NCBI GenBank assembly: GCA_017646485.1
Contig: JAGCML010000119.1
Location: 1 to 16,876 of the forward strand
Origin: Kiritimatiellia bacterium
Lineage (GTDB): Bacteria > Verrucomicrobiota > Kiritimatiellia > RFP12 > DVOR01
Direction: 5' to 3'
Length of the DNA: 16,876 nucleotides
Position numbers and translations under genes: made by a program. Below, one piece after another: positions 8,449 to 15,005 of the stretch. Within the stretch, counting starts at the first letter, position 1, and each line of letters starts with the position of its first letter. The notes beneath the pieces are model-generated. The model saw nothing but the letters and a program-made list of their open reading frames with translations, ran no database searches and was not told the DNA's origin.

Positions 8449-8613
8449 TCACCCCAGAAACTGCTAACTGTAGGCACAGGACTGCGTATGCTTTACCGAA
8501 AACTACGAAGGCGTTGGCATCGTAGCGTTATGACCTATATGATCCCTCGAACGCCCAACCGTCTCTTATGAAGTGAGCATTCATATGTGTATTCTCTGTC
8601 CTGCAGAAAGCAC

Positions 8614-8797
8614 GGTTCGGATTGTGCACATCTATGTGCGCTGCGGCTCGCCGCATTAACGCTTTTATCCCTTTTCGCCCTGTAAGGGTACCCTCGCTCG
8701 CAAAGCGCAGAAAATAGGGCGAAGGATTACAGCCGAAGGTGCGCGAGTAAAGCAAACGCAGTAAACCAAATGATGTTTTTAGCTCTGAAAGGGCAAT
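8614..8797. repeat. Foldable direct repeat, copy 2
   Basis: Second copy, 349 bp after the first. Here the long-range stem is perfect (TTCGCCCT with AGGGCGAA), while copy 1 has a G-U at one position, so pairing is kept despite sequence change. The intervening 8449-8613 is unrelated sequence. Confidence 0.7.
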
Positions 8798-8806
8798 ACT
8801 TTACAG

Positions 8807-8879
8807 CCGGGGGTGAGCGTAGCGGAACCCCCGGTTAATTGTAGGCACGCGTAGCGTGTACCGCGCGGACAACGTCCGC
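8807..8879. repeat. Cluster of three GC-rich hairpins downstream of mnmG
   Basis: CCGGGGGT (8807-8814) pairs with ACCCCCGG (8827-8834); CACGC-GTA-GCGTG is at 8846-8858; GCGGAC-AAC-GTCCGC is at 8865-8879. They lie 60-130 nt beyond the mnmG stop and could help end its transcript, but lack a T-tract. They resemble the hairpin modules around dnaA. Confidence 0.6.
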
Positions 8880-8937
8880 CCCGCGTCAGCGGCCCCCAGA
8901 AGTGATGGTACTCAGCGTGCGTAAGAGAATGAAAGGT

Positions 8938-11634
8938 TTACTTTGACGACGTCGGAGCGTATTTCAACTTACGCAAGGAAAGGGCTATGAGAGCCAAGTC
9001 TGCAGGGTTCACACCAGGAATGCTTGCAGCGCGCCGAAGCGAATCTGGGCGTTGGCGCAAGAGTTTTTCACAGGCTTCATAACGCAATCCCTTCACCTCG
9101 GCGTAATCAAAGTCAGGTGGAATGAGCAACGCCTCATCCCGTCTAAGACGTTCAGCCTGCAAGGCTTCATGTGCAATATAACCCTCATACTTTGCACGCA
9201 ACGTAAACTCTTCCTTCCAGTCTGCTGGAATCTGGGCATAGCGTTCGGGGACATCCGAACGGAAATTTGCGGCCGAATCAAAGGTTTCACCCTCACGCGC
9301 AAGGAGTTTCCAACGATTCAGACCGTTACCATCCAACCACTCATTGCGCCATTGGGCCTCGGTTTGTTGCAACCACTCGAGCTCTGCAGCACTCAAATCC
9401 AAGAGCGATTTCGATACAATTCCGAGGTGAGTTGCGTGTTGGTGCAACCGCAAATGGGCGTCTCCTGGACGCAGTAAAAGACGTCTTTCTGCGCGAGAAG
9501 TGAACATGCGATAGGGTTCATCCGTGCCCTTCGTAATCAAATCATCCACCATCACACCGATGTACGCCTCATCTCTTGAGAGGAGGAGAGGCGCTTTTCC
9601 TTGGAGCGAAAGGGCGGCATTCACCCCTGCATAAAACCCCTGTGCGGCGGCTTCTTCATAGCCAGTGGTTCCATTAATCTGACCGGCGAAGTAAATCTCT
9701 GGACGATTTTTGAGTGCCAATCGACCATCTAAAGCGCGCGGATCAATGCAGTCATACTCAATGGCGTAAGCTGGAGCGGCGAATTCAGCACGCGAAAGAC
9801 CTGGTACCGAACGCACCATTTGGAGTTGGACAGCCGCTGGAAGCGAATTTGACAACCCATTTGGATAACACCATGGGCAGTCTTTCCCTTCGGGTTCCAA
9901 GATCACGTGATGGCCACCACGGTCACCAAACTTAACGATTTTATCCTCGATACTGGGACAATAACGCACTCCTTCACCGCTAATATCACCGCCATAAAGT
10001 GCCGATTCAGAGAGATTATTGCGAATGATATCATGTGTCTCAATCACTGTATGAGAGAGATAACACGGCAACTGTCCTTCACATGCACGGCGATACGCAG
10101 CAACCATCTCCCCAGAAACTGGGAAAGAAATCGCAGTGTTTAACTGTTGGCTTTCTTCGCCCAACCCCTTAACGCCCTCATCATCCTTTTGATTGCCCTC
10201 ACACTGAGCAAAACAAGCCGCTTCCAAAAGATTGATTTCAAGGCACTGTTCATCAGAACCTCCACCGCGCGCTAAAAGGGAAGTGTTTACATTCCCATCT
10301 ACTTCTCCTTTTACCGCGCGATAGGTGGCAAACCCATCCACTGTTACCCAGAGCGGATTCAAGGGAAGGAGTTGGCCATCTAAGCCAAATCCAACCCCCT
10401 GGACAGATGTCATTTCGCCCAAAAGATCCCCCTCTGCACCAACCTTCTCCCCTAAAGCAGAAGAAACCTTCATTTCCTGTAATACAGATGAGTCTACTAT
10501 GGGATTTACTAACTGGGATGTTCCACGTGGAACCTTTTCAGCGTTTTCCTCCCCTTCCGAATGTGTTCCACGTGGAACCTTTTCACCCTCTAATTCTTCT
10601 GAAGTATTCGTTAAAACTTCCTCTGATTGTGTTCCACGTGGAACACCCTTTTCTATAAATTTACCAGTGTTAGATGTTCCACATGGAACACTTTCTACGC
10701 TTACCCCACCGATACTATTTATCAAAATAGAGTCAGACGTTCCACGTGGAACATTTCCTTCCCTGCTGGAGCTCTCTCGATTTGTTCCACGTGGAACACT
10801 TTCCGCTATTTCACCCTTTTCTATTTGGCCACAAAGTGCTTCCTGGACCAATCGCATCCGGCGAGAAAAGAAGGGAACAGGATCCTTCTCCCCCTCTTGG
10901 CGTTGGACTTGATCCCAATCCACTGAACTATTCAAAATGCGGGGCGGCGTTCCGGTTTTCAACCTTCTCCAGCCAATCTCTGGTGAGATTTTCTTTAGGG
11001 TCTCAGGCAAGGTAATCGCCGGACGAGCATCCCCGCCACCCGCTTTACCTGTGTGCCCAACCCAAATCATTCCGCCAATTGAGGTCCCCGATGTCAAAAC
11101 CACGCGTTTGGCATAAAAAATACAGCCGTCGGAGAGTTGCACCCCTGTCAAACGCTTACCTTCGTCGGTTCCCGACCCAACCCCTTCAGCGGCTTCATCG
11201 TTTGGGGTTGCATGCAGTGCAGCATCCGCTGGAGAGTGTTCCGCAGGTAGTAAATCCACCACGGTTCCTTCAATAATTTCCAAACCCTTAATGGTCTCTG
11301 CAATACGGGCCAATCTGGCGGTATATTCTGCTTTATCACATTGCACGCGAACAGCTCTCACCGCCGGTCCGCGCGATGCATTGAGCATCCGATATTGCAA
11401 TCCCGTCAGGTCCGCATTAAATCCCATTTCGCCACCCAGGGCATCGAGTTCTGCAACCAAATGTGACTTAGCCAACCCCCCGACAGCGGGGTTGCACGGC
11501 ATTAATCCTAAGGTGTCTTTTTGTGAGGTAATGAGAATCACCTCGCACCCCATTCTCGCCGCCGCAAAAGCCGCTTCGCAGCCAGCATGACCAGCCCCAA
11601 CCACGATAATGTCCGCTGAAATGTGTTCCGCCAT
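8938..11634 (-). CDS. mnmG: tRNA uridine-5-carboxymethylaminomethyl modification enzyme MnmG (GidA) with large parS-bearing insertion
   Basis: With MnmE, MnmG installs the cmnm5/nm5 group on wobble U34 of several tRNAs using FAD, NADH and methylenetetrahydrofolate. FAD-binding [10 protein letters not shown] is at 13-22; the conserved Cys47 ([10 protein letters not shown]) and Cys559 ([10 protein letters not shown], the partner of E. coli Cys277) are present, as are [34 protein letters not shown] and a complete C-terminal MnmE-binding helical domain (YEGYIA...[13 protein letters not shown]). The protein is 898 residues against about 620-630 normally. The excess is chiefly residues about 259-520, inserted between PVPFFS and QLPCYLSHT, where E. 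coli has about 12 residues. It starts with six VPRGT/VPCGT motifs in Ser/Glu/Gly/Asn-rich linkers. A smaller insertion is at about 131-158. The frame is unbroken and catalytic residues are kept, so the enzyme is probably functional. Confidence 0.96.
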   Translation of the reverse strand: MAEHISADIIVVGAGHAGCEAAFAAARMGCEVILITSQKDTLGLMPCNPAVGGLAKSHLVAELDALGGEMGFNADLTGLQYRMLNASRGPAVRAVRVQCDKAEYTARLARIAETIKGLEIIEGTVVDLLPAEHSPADAALHATPNDEAAEGVGSGTDEGKRLTGVQLSDGCIFYAKRVVLTSGTSIGGMIWVGHTGKAGGGDARPAITLPETLKKISPEIGWRRLKTGTPPRILNSSVDWDQVQRQEGEKDPVPFFSRRMRLVQEALCGQIEKGEIAESVPRGTNRESSSREGNVPRGTSDSILINSIGGVSVESVPCGTSNTGKFIEKGVPRGTQSEEVLTNTSEELEGEKVPRGTHSEGEENAEKVPRGTSQLVNPIVDSSVLQEMKVSSALGEKVGAEGDLLGEMTSVQGVGFGLDGQLLPLNPLWVTVDGFATYRAVKGEVDGNVNTSLLARGGGSDEQCLEINLLEAACFAQCEGNQKDDEGVKGLGEESQQLNTAISFPVSGEMVAAYRRACEGQLPCYLSHTVIETHDIIRNNLSESALYGGDISGEGVRYCPSIEDKIVKFGDRGGHHVILEPEGKDCPWCYPNGLSNSLPAAVQLQMVRSVPGLSRAEFAAPAYAIEYDCIDPRALDGRLALKNRPEIYFAGQINGTTGYEEAAAQGFYAGVNAALSLQGKAPLLLSRDEAYIGVMVDDLITKGTDEPYRMFTSRAERRLLLRPGDAHLRLHQHATHLGIVSKSLLDLSAAELEWLQQTEAQWRNEWLDGNGLNRWKLLAREGETFDSAANFRSDVPERYAQIPADWKEEFTLRAKYEGYIAHEALQAERLRRDEALLIPPDFDYAEVKGLRYEACEKLLRQRPDSLRRAASIPGVNPADLALIALSLRKLKYAPTSSK
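10519..10534. promoter_or_regulatory. parS: parS-type ParB-binding site 1
   Basis: It contains the perfect 14-bp palindrome GTTCCACGTGGAAC (10520-10533), identical to the core of chromosomal parS sites (TGTTCCACGTGGAACA). Flanks give TGTTCCACGTGGAACC. It is read as VPRGT in mnmG. Confidence 0.85.
10564..10579. promoter_or_regulatory. parS: parS-type ParB-binding site 2
   Basis: Perfect 14-bp core at 10565-10578, 45 bp from site 1; the outer pair is T..C. Confidence 0.85.
10630..10645. promoter_or_regulatory. parS: parS-type ParB-binding site 3
   Basis: Full 16-bp palindrome TGTTCCACGTGGAACA, 66 bp from site 2. Confidence 0.88.
10675..10690. promoter_or_regulatory. parS: Degenerate parS site 4 (CACATG core)
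   Basis: TGTTCCACATGGAACA: one central G changed to A on the plus strand, turning the encoded Arg into Cys (VPCGT). It lies 45 bp from site 3. The central CG is important for ParB recognition, so this site may be weak. Confidence 0.6.
10738..10753. promoter_or_regulatory. parS: parS-type ParB-binding site 5
   Basis: Perfect 14-bp core at 10739-10752, 63 bp from site 4; the outer bases are C and A. Confidence 0.85.
10783..10798. promoter_or_regulatory. parS: parS-type ParB-binding site 6
   Basis: Full 16-bp palindrome TGTTCCACGTGGAACA, 45 bp from site 5. It encodes the first VPRGT (residues 280-284) of the MnmG insertion. Confidence 0.88.
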
Positions 11635-11699
11635 CGTTTTTTCTCTTCAAATTTTCGTCCCAGGTAAGAGGGAATCCACGTTTCTTTTTTCAATGCTAA

Positions 11700-11705
11700 A
11701 TTATA
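11700..11705 (-). promoter_or_regulatory. -10 element of the mnmG promoter
   Basis: A perfect TATAAT on the minus strand about 65 nt before the mnmG ATG. The -35 region 17-18 bp further up (TTTCGC) is poor. The spacer is an alternating CGTGCGTGCG run. Confidence 0.6.
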
Positions 11706-12072
11706 ACACATACGCACGCACGCGCGAAATTGACTTTTTCATGCCCTAATCGGAAAATTGATGTTTTTTAAAAGTATTATGCGACTATAGACTTTTTGAA
11801 GCGCCAGTGCAGTATGCCTCAGGCTGGGGGAGTGTTCCCTTTTCCTAACCCTTTCCCCGTGTTCCACGCAGTCCCCCCACACTCTCTCCAAAATGTAAAC
11901 TACAGTAAACTCAATCAAAGGTTAAGATCAATTCCACTCTTTTATCCCCATAAAAATCAATCCTATTCATCCTGAAAATGAAAATGCTATCATTTCAAAA
12001 AACAAGAAGGCTTGTTTTGAAAAAGAAGAAGAGAAGTCTTCAATTTCAATAATATCCATATTGCTCGAGAAT
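11706..12072. other. AT-rich gene-free part of the mnmG/dnaA divergent region
   Basis: There is no gene. It holds poly-T/poly-A stretches, a direct repeat GTAAACT (about 11897 and 11907), and an imperfect hairpin (about 11994-12022, ACAAG-AAGG-CTTGT extended by A/T pairs). AT-richness beside dnaA makes it a candidate for origin unwinding, but nothing proves that. Confidence 0.4.
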
Positions 12073-12151
12073 ATGCTACCATAGTGCATTAGAAAATGGT
12101 ACCATATTGATGGAGAATATGGTACCATTTTGAAGAGGAATATGGTACCAT
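12073..12151. repeat. 23-bp iteron array with palindromic ATGGTACCAT cores (four copies)
   Basis: Cores start at 12073 (ATGCTACCAT, one mismatch), 12096, 12119 and 12142 (each ATGGTACCAT), exactly 23 bp apart with 13-bp A/T-rich spacers, usually preceded by GAATAT or GAAA. Perfect 10-bp dyads at a constant period of about two helical turns are typical of an operator or replication iteron bound cooperatively by a dimeric protein on one DNA face. The binding protein is unknown. Confidence 0.8.
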
Positions 12152-12163
12152 TTTCTCACGCAA

Positions 12164-12196
12164 TATTAGCCTTTTTCAAACGCAAAAAGGCTAATA
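12164..12196. repeat. Perfect 13-bp inverted repeat (hairpin)
   Basis: TATTAGCCTTTTT (12164-12176) and AAAAAGGCTAATA (12184-12196) are exact complements around the 7-nt loop CAAACGC. It sits between the iterons and the CRISPR-like array. It lacks a trailing T-tract in either direction, so it is not a classic terminator. Confidence 0.75.
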
Positions 12197-12224
12197 CTCA
12201 TCTTCAATCTCACCATTTTCACCG

Positions 12225-12402
12225 GTTCCAAGTGAACTTAAAGCCGAAAGGCTATTGAGACATTTGCGGACGCGGCATACGCCCTTAGCGCCGTTGATAG
12301 TTCCAAGTGAACTTAAAGCCGAAAGGCTATTGAGACACCGAAGGACTTGCGTGCCTTCTTGACCGCATCTACGAGTTCCAAGTGAACTTAAAGCCGAAAG
12401 GC
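12225..12402 (+). CRISPR. Miniature CRISPR-like array: three repeats, two 38-nt spacers
   Basis: Repeats of 37 nt are at 12225-12261 and 12300-12336 (identical; begin GTTCCAAGTG, contain AGCC-GAAA-GGCT, end CTATTGAGAC). A third, truncated repeat is at 12375-12402 (identical for its first 28 nt). The period is exactly 75 bp. Spacers 12262-12299 and 12337-12374 are both 38 nt and unrelated to each other. The ATTGAGAC end resembles the ATTGAAAC 5' handle of type I/III crRNAs, so transcription is likely on the plus strand; degeneration of the last repeat and the following terminator agree. No cas gene is in the window. It might instead be a non-CRISPR repeat family. Confidence 0.65.
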
Positions 12403-12409
12403 GCTTTAC

Positions 12410-12438
12410 CCCCTCCTTTTGCGGAGGGGTGTTTTTTT
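12410..12438 (+). terminator. Intrinsic terminator after the CRISPR-like array
   Basis: CCCCTCC-TTTTGC-GGAGGGG followed by TGTTTTTTT, directly after the truncated third repeat. The same unit recurs at 16626-16653. Confidence 0.85.
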
Positions 12439-12474
12439 ATTTATTGTTTTGTTATTTGGGAGTGCCTGCGCCAT

Positions 12475-12570
12475 AGTACAGAGGCCAGTACGCTCACGAA
12501 GCTCGCTTTTAGTGACTGGTGGCCAGTGAACGACTTACGGCGAATGAGCAAGTCTGCGACTGGAGGAAAT
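12475..12570 (+). repeat. GC-rich dispersed module, copy A
   Basis: It contains GCCTGCGCCATAGTACAG, GGCCAGT and later CTTACGGCGAATGAGC/AGTCTGCGACTGGAGG. These blocks recur at 16676-16812 (same strand). The first part recurs inverted at 14885-14998. An 83-codon frame from 12382 crosses it but has no coding signals. Confidence 0.6.
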
Positions 12571-12717
12571 ATTTATTATAAGAAGCGTGTCCTATCTTCT
12601 CTCTTCTTCCTCCTCTCTCCTCCCGACCCCTGAACTCTAAACTTCAAGGGAGCGGAGCGACCGATCTCAGAACTCCTAACTGCGGCGCAGCCGTATTTTC
12701 CTCACTCCTCTCTCCCT

Positions 12718-12827
12718 CCCCGTGAGCACTGGTAAGCACATCCGCAGGATGTGCAGCATGCAGGACTCAGTCCTGCCGCGGGGCGTTGGGCTGCGCAAGC
12801 CCCACATCACCCTCAAACCCTGAACCC
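12718..12827 (+). repeat. Left arm of inverted repeat flanking dnaA
   Basis: A near copy, in reverse complement, of 14681-14804. It carries three perfect hairpins: GCACATCC-GCA-GGATGTGC, GCAGGAC-TCA-GTCCTGC, and GGGCT-GCGCA-AGCCC. It begins CCCCGTGAGCACTGGTAAG and ends in the CCCTGAACCCTAAAC phrase. Confidence 0.7.
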
Positions 12828-12913
12828 TAAACTTCAAACTGCGGCGAAGCCGCCCCTTTTTATCTTCTTTTTTGTGTTAAAAAAGGATGAAAATTGAGTG
12901 AAAAAGGGGTGAG

Positions 12914-13146
12914 TTATTAACAATCCTCATGGTAAAGTTATTAACATCCTGTAGATAAGTTTGTATAAAACGAATTTATCATTGATTGATAAGGATTTAT
13001 TCTGTCAACAAGTTGTTAATAACTTGTTGATGAAATGTCAAAAAAGAATGATAGACTTCTGCTTTTTGAAATGGGATAATAGTGGTGTTAATAAGTTATT
13101 AACAGGTTGATGTTTTTTATCAACATTTTTAGTGATGTTATCAACA
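12914..13146. promoter_or_regulatory. oriC: Left DnaA-box cluster (candidate oriC part 1)
   Basis: Eight 9-mers close to the DnaA box lie just upstream of dnaA: TTATTAACA at 12914, 12938 and 13096 (+), and at 13014 and 13086 (-); TTATCAACA at 13117 and 13138 (+); TTATCTACA at 12950 (-). All differ from TTATCCACA mainly at position 6. Boxes at 13086-13104 form an inverted pair over the expected dnaA transcription start, so they should also autoregulate dnaA. Confidence 0.75.
13052..13080 (+). promoter_or_regulatory. Putative dnaA promoter
   Basis: TAGACT (13052-13057), a 17-bp spacer, then GATAAT (13075-13080). It predicts a start near 13087, inside DnaA boxes, and an approximately 75-nt leader containing four boxes. 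Confidence 0.5.
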
Positions 13147-13162
13147 TTTTTGAGTGTTACTT

Positions 13163-14563
13163 ATGAATAATTTTTCGACTTTGACTGCGGATGATTTATG
13201 GAAGCGCATGCAGCCTCATTTGATTGCTGTTCTGTCTGAACTGACCTTTATGAACCACTTTGGTTTGGAGAGCCGCGGGGTTTCGATTGAGAACAACACC
13301 CTCATTGTGGAATTGACGGAAGACAAAGATGGCGAATCGTTATTGCGCACCTTTGCATCACTCTTTGATGTGGCGTTGCGCGCGGAAAATGCGCCAGCTG
13401 GCATGAAGTTGAAATTTGTCAGTCCGCAACCCGCCGCTCCGGTGATCCCACAAAAGGCGCCGAACTTCGCTTCGAATGGCGCGCCGAAGGTGGACACGTT
13501 GCAACCCGACATGACCTTTGACTCCTTTGTGGAAGGTCCGAGCAATCAATTTCCGGTGACGATGGCGCGTTATGTGGCGATGAAGCCCGGTGATGATGTT
13601 AATCGCACCAATCCGCTCTTCCTCTATGGTCCGACAGGAGTGGGGAAGACCCACTTAATGCACGCCATTGGCAACATGGCTAGGAAGTTGAATCCGAATC
13701 TCTCCATTCTCTACACCACCAGCGACAACCTCCTCAATGAGTATGTGCGTTCCTGGACGAGTGACGAAAATAAGAATACCTTCCGCCAGAAATTCCGTTC
13801 GGTCGATATCTTATTGGTTGACGATATCCAGTTGATGGCTGGCAAGAAGGGTTTTATGGATGAATTCTTCAATATCTTCAACGCGCTCAAAGATAATCAC
13901 CGTCAGATTGTGATGACCAGTGACCGCGCGCCAAAGGAAATCACCGACCTCATGGATCGTCTCGTGAGCCGTTTTGAAAGCGGTATCTGTGCTGACGTGG
14001 ATATGCCTGCCTATGAAACACGCCTCAATATCCTGCTGATGAAGTTGCGCTCCTATCCTGGCATCAACCTCAATCGCGAGGTACTTGACTTTATCGCCCA
14101 GAAGGTCACCAGTAGCGTGCGTGCCCTCGAAGGCGCCCTCTCCAGCACCATCGGCTACGCAAGGATGTTCCCCAACAACATGGCCGAGGCGGTTACGGTT
14201 GAGGTGCTCCAGAAGAGCGTCTTGAAGAACTTTATCGCCCAGGAGGAGTCTATCGTCAAACTCAGCAGTGCTGATATCCAAAAGGCTGTCTGTGATCACT
14301 ATGATATCTCTTTGGCTGATCTCCATGGAAAGAGCCGTGAACAGCGTATCGCAGTGCCGCGTCAGGTCGCAATCTACCTCAGCCGTAAGCTGACCGATAG
14401 TTCCACCACCGAAGTCGGCAACACCTTTAAGCGTACCCACGCTACCGTCGTTTACGCCTCAAAGGCGATCAATGACCTCTATAAACAGGGTGACCAAAAG
14501 ACCGTTAAGGCCCTTAAGGAAATCGTCACCGCACTCGGACGTTCCTTAAGCGATCTCAATTAA
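13163..14563 (+). CDS. dnaA: Chromosomal replication initiator protein DnaA (variant DNA-binding domain)
   Basis: DnaA binds oriC boxes, oligomerises with ATP and opens the duplex. From ATG 13163 it has 466 residues: domain I (about 1-85, DLWKRMQPHLIAVLSELTF), a short linker, AAA+ domain III from about 115 with Walker A GPTGVGKT (156-163), Walker B ILLVDDIQ (216-223), sensor 1 TSDRAPKEI, arginine-finger region RLVSRFESG (266-274) and sensor 2 VRALEGAL; domain IV from about 365. Domain IV keeps the basic-loop Arg (E. coli Arg399) and VPRQ, but the signature usually read FGGRDHTTVLHA is FKRTHATVVYA: one residue shorter, Asp433 to Thr and Thr435 to Ala, His434 kept. The GTG at 13154 is an alternative start; neither has a strong ribosome-binding site. 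The gene sits between two DnaA-box clusters. Confidence 0.97.
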   Translation: MNNFSTLTADDLWKRMQPHLIAVLSELTFMNHFGLESRGVSIENNTLIVELTEDKDGESLLRTFASLFDVALRAENAPAGMKLKFVSPQPAAPVIPQKAPNFASNGAPKVDTLQPDMTFDSFVEGPSNQFPVTMARYVAMKPGDDVNRTNPLFLYGPTGVGKTHLMHAIGNMARKLNPNLSILYTTSDNLLNEYVRSWTSDENKNTFRQKFRSVDILLVDDIQLMAGKKGFMDEFFNIFNALKDNHRQIVMTSDRAPKEITDLMDRLVSRFESGICADVDMPAYETRLNILLMKLRSYPGINLNREVLDFIAQKVTSSVRALEGALSSTIGYARMFPNNMAEAVTVEVLQKSVLKNFIAQEESIVKLSSADIQKAVCDHYDISLADLHGKSREQRIAVPRQVAIYLSRKLTDSSTTEVGNTFKRTHATVVYASKAINDLYKQGDQKTVKALKEIVTALGRSLSDLN

Positions 14564-14588
14564 ACGCCACCCTCACTCACCCCACTTC

Positions 14589-14624
14589 GCCCTCTGTCAA
14601 AAACGGAGGGCTTTTTTGTTTTTA
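14589..14624 (+). terminator. Intrinsic terminator of dnaA
   Basis: GCCCTC (14589-14594) and GAGGGC (14606-14611), extendable inward, followed by TTTTTTGTTTTT, 25 nt after the dnaA stop. Confidence 0.85.
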
Positions 14625-14680
14625 GTAGGAGGGAGGAGTAAGAAGTAAGAAATGAGGAGGGTGCGGCTTCGCCCCAGTTC

Positions 14681-14804
14681 AGGGTTCAGAGTTCTGGGTT
14701 TGGGAGGAGAGAGAGGTGGGGCTTGCGCAGCCCCACACCCCGCGGCAGGACTGAGTCCTGCACGCTTCGCATCCTACCGGATGCTCTTACCAGTGCTCAC
14801 GGGG
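14681..14804 (-). repeat. Right arm of inverted repeat flanking dnaA
   Basis: Reverse-complement relative of 12718-12827, with the hairpins GTGGGGCT-TGCGC-AGCCCCAC and GCAGGAC-TGA-GTCCTGC and the end phrase CTTACCAGTGCTCACGGGG. It differs mainly in the loop/stem of the third hairpin and the purine-rich stretch (GGAGGAGAGAGAGG). Confidence 0.7.
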
Positions 14805-14884
14805 AGTGGAGCGGCGTAGCTGGAGAAAGAAGAAAAAAGTAAGGAGAAAAAAGAGAAAAGCTGTCCTCACTTCGCCCGCAGACT

Positions 14885-14998
14885 ACCCCTGTGGCGCAGC
14901 CACATCTCTATAAGTTGTGCCGCAGGGTGCGGTGTCACCCTGCATTTCTCATCGTAGTGCTCACTGGCCACTGTACTGTGGCGCAGCCACATTCCACT
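14885..14998 (-). repeat. GC-rich dispersed module, copy B (inverted)
   Basis: Hairpins GTGGC-GCA-GCCAC (two, near 14892 and 14981) and GCAGGGTG-CGGTGT-CACCCTGC. Read on the minus strand it is almost identical to 16676-16757, including GCACTACGATGAGAAATGC. Confidence 0.7.
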
Positions 14999-15005
14999 TA
15001 CTTAC

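Larger units (their letters stand above)
10077..10863 (-). other. In-frame insertion within mnmG (about 262 codons)
   Basis: This corresponds to protein residues about 259-520, which have no counterpart in normal MnmG. The N-terminal half (275-375) is the parS array translated as VPRGT repeats separated by low-complexity linkers. The C-terminal half (about 376-520) has mixed composition ([38 protein letters not shown]) and no recognised domain. Boundaries are approximate, taken by comparison with the E. coli protein from memory. Confidence 0.85.

Noticed and set aside
10325..10912. 195-codon plus-strand frame with VPRGT repeats
   Set aside because: The VPRGT peptides appear on both strands because the parS sites are palindromes; the minus-strand mnmG frame is the real one.
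11866..11880. GTTCCACG word near 11871 and TGTTCCAC/TGTGGAAC words near 3390, 6015, 6236 and 6266 as extra parS sites
   Set aside because: Only one half of the palindrome is present in each; ParB needs both halves. They may be chance.
12164..12196. Hairpin as an intrinsic terminator
   Set aside because: There is no T-tract after the stem on either strand; kept only as an inverted repeat.
12382..12633. 83-codon plus-strand frame
   Set aside because: It starts inside the truncated CRISPR repeat and crosses a terminator and GC-rich module; no coding evidence.
13811..14440. 209-codon minus-strand frame within dnaA
   Set aside because: Shadow of dnaA.
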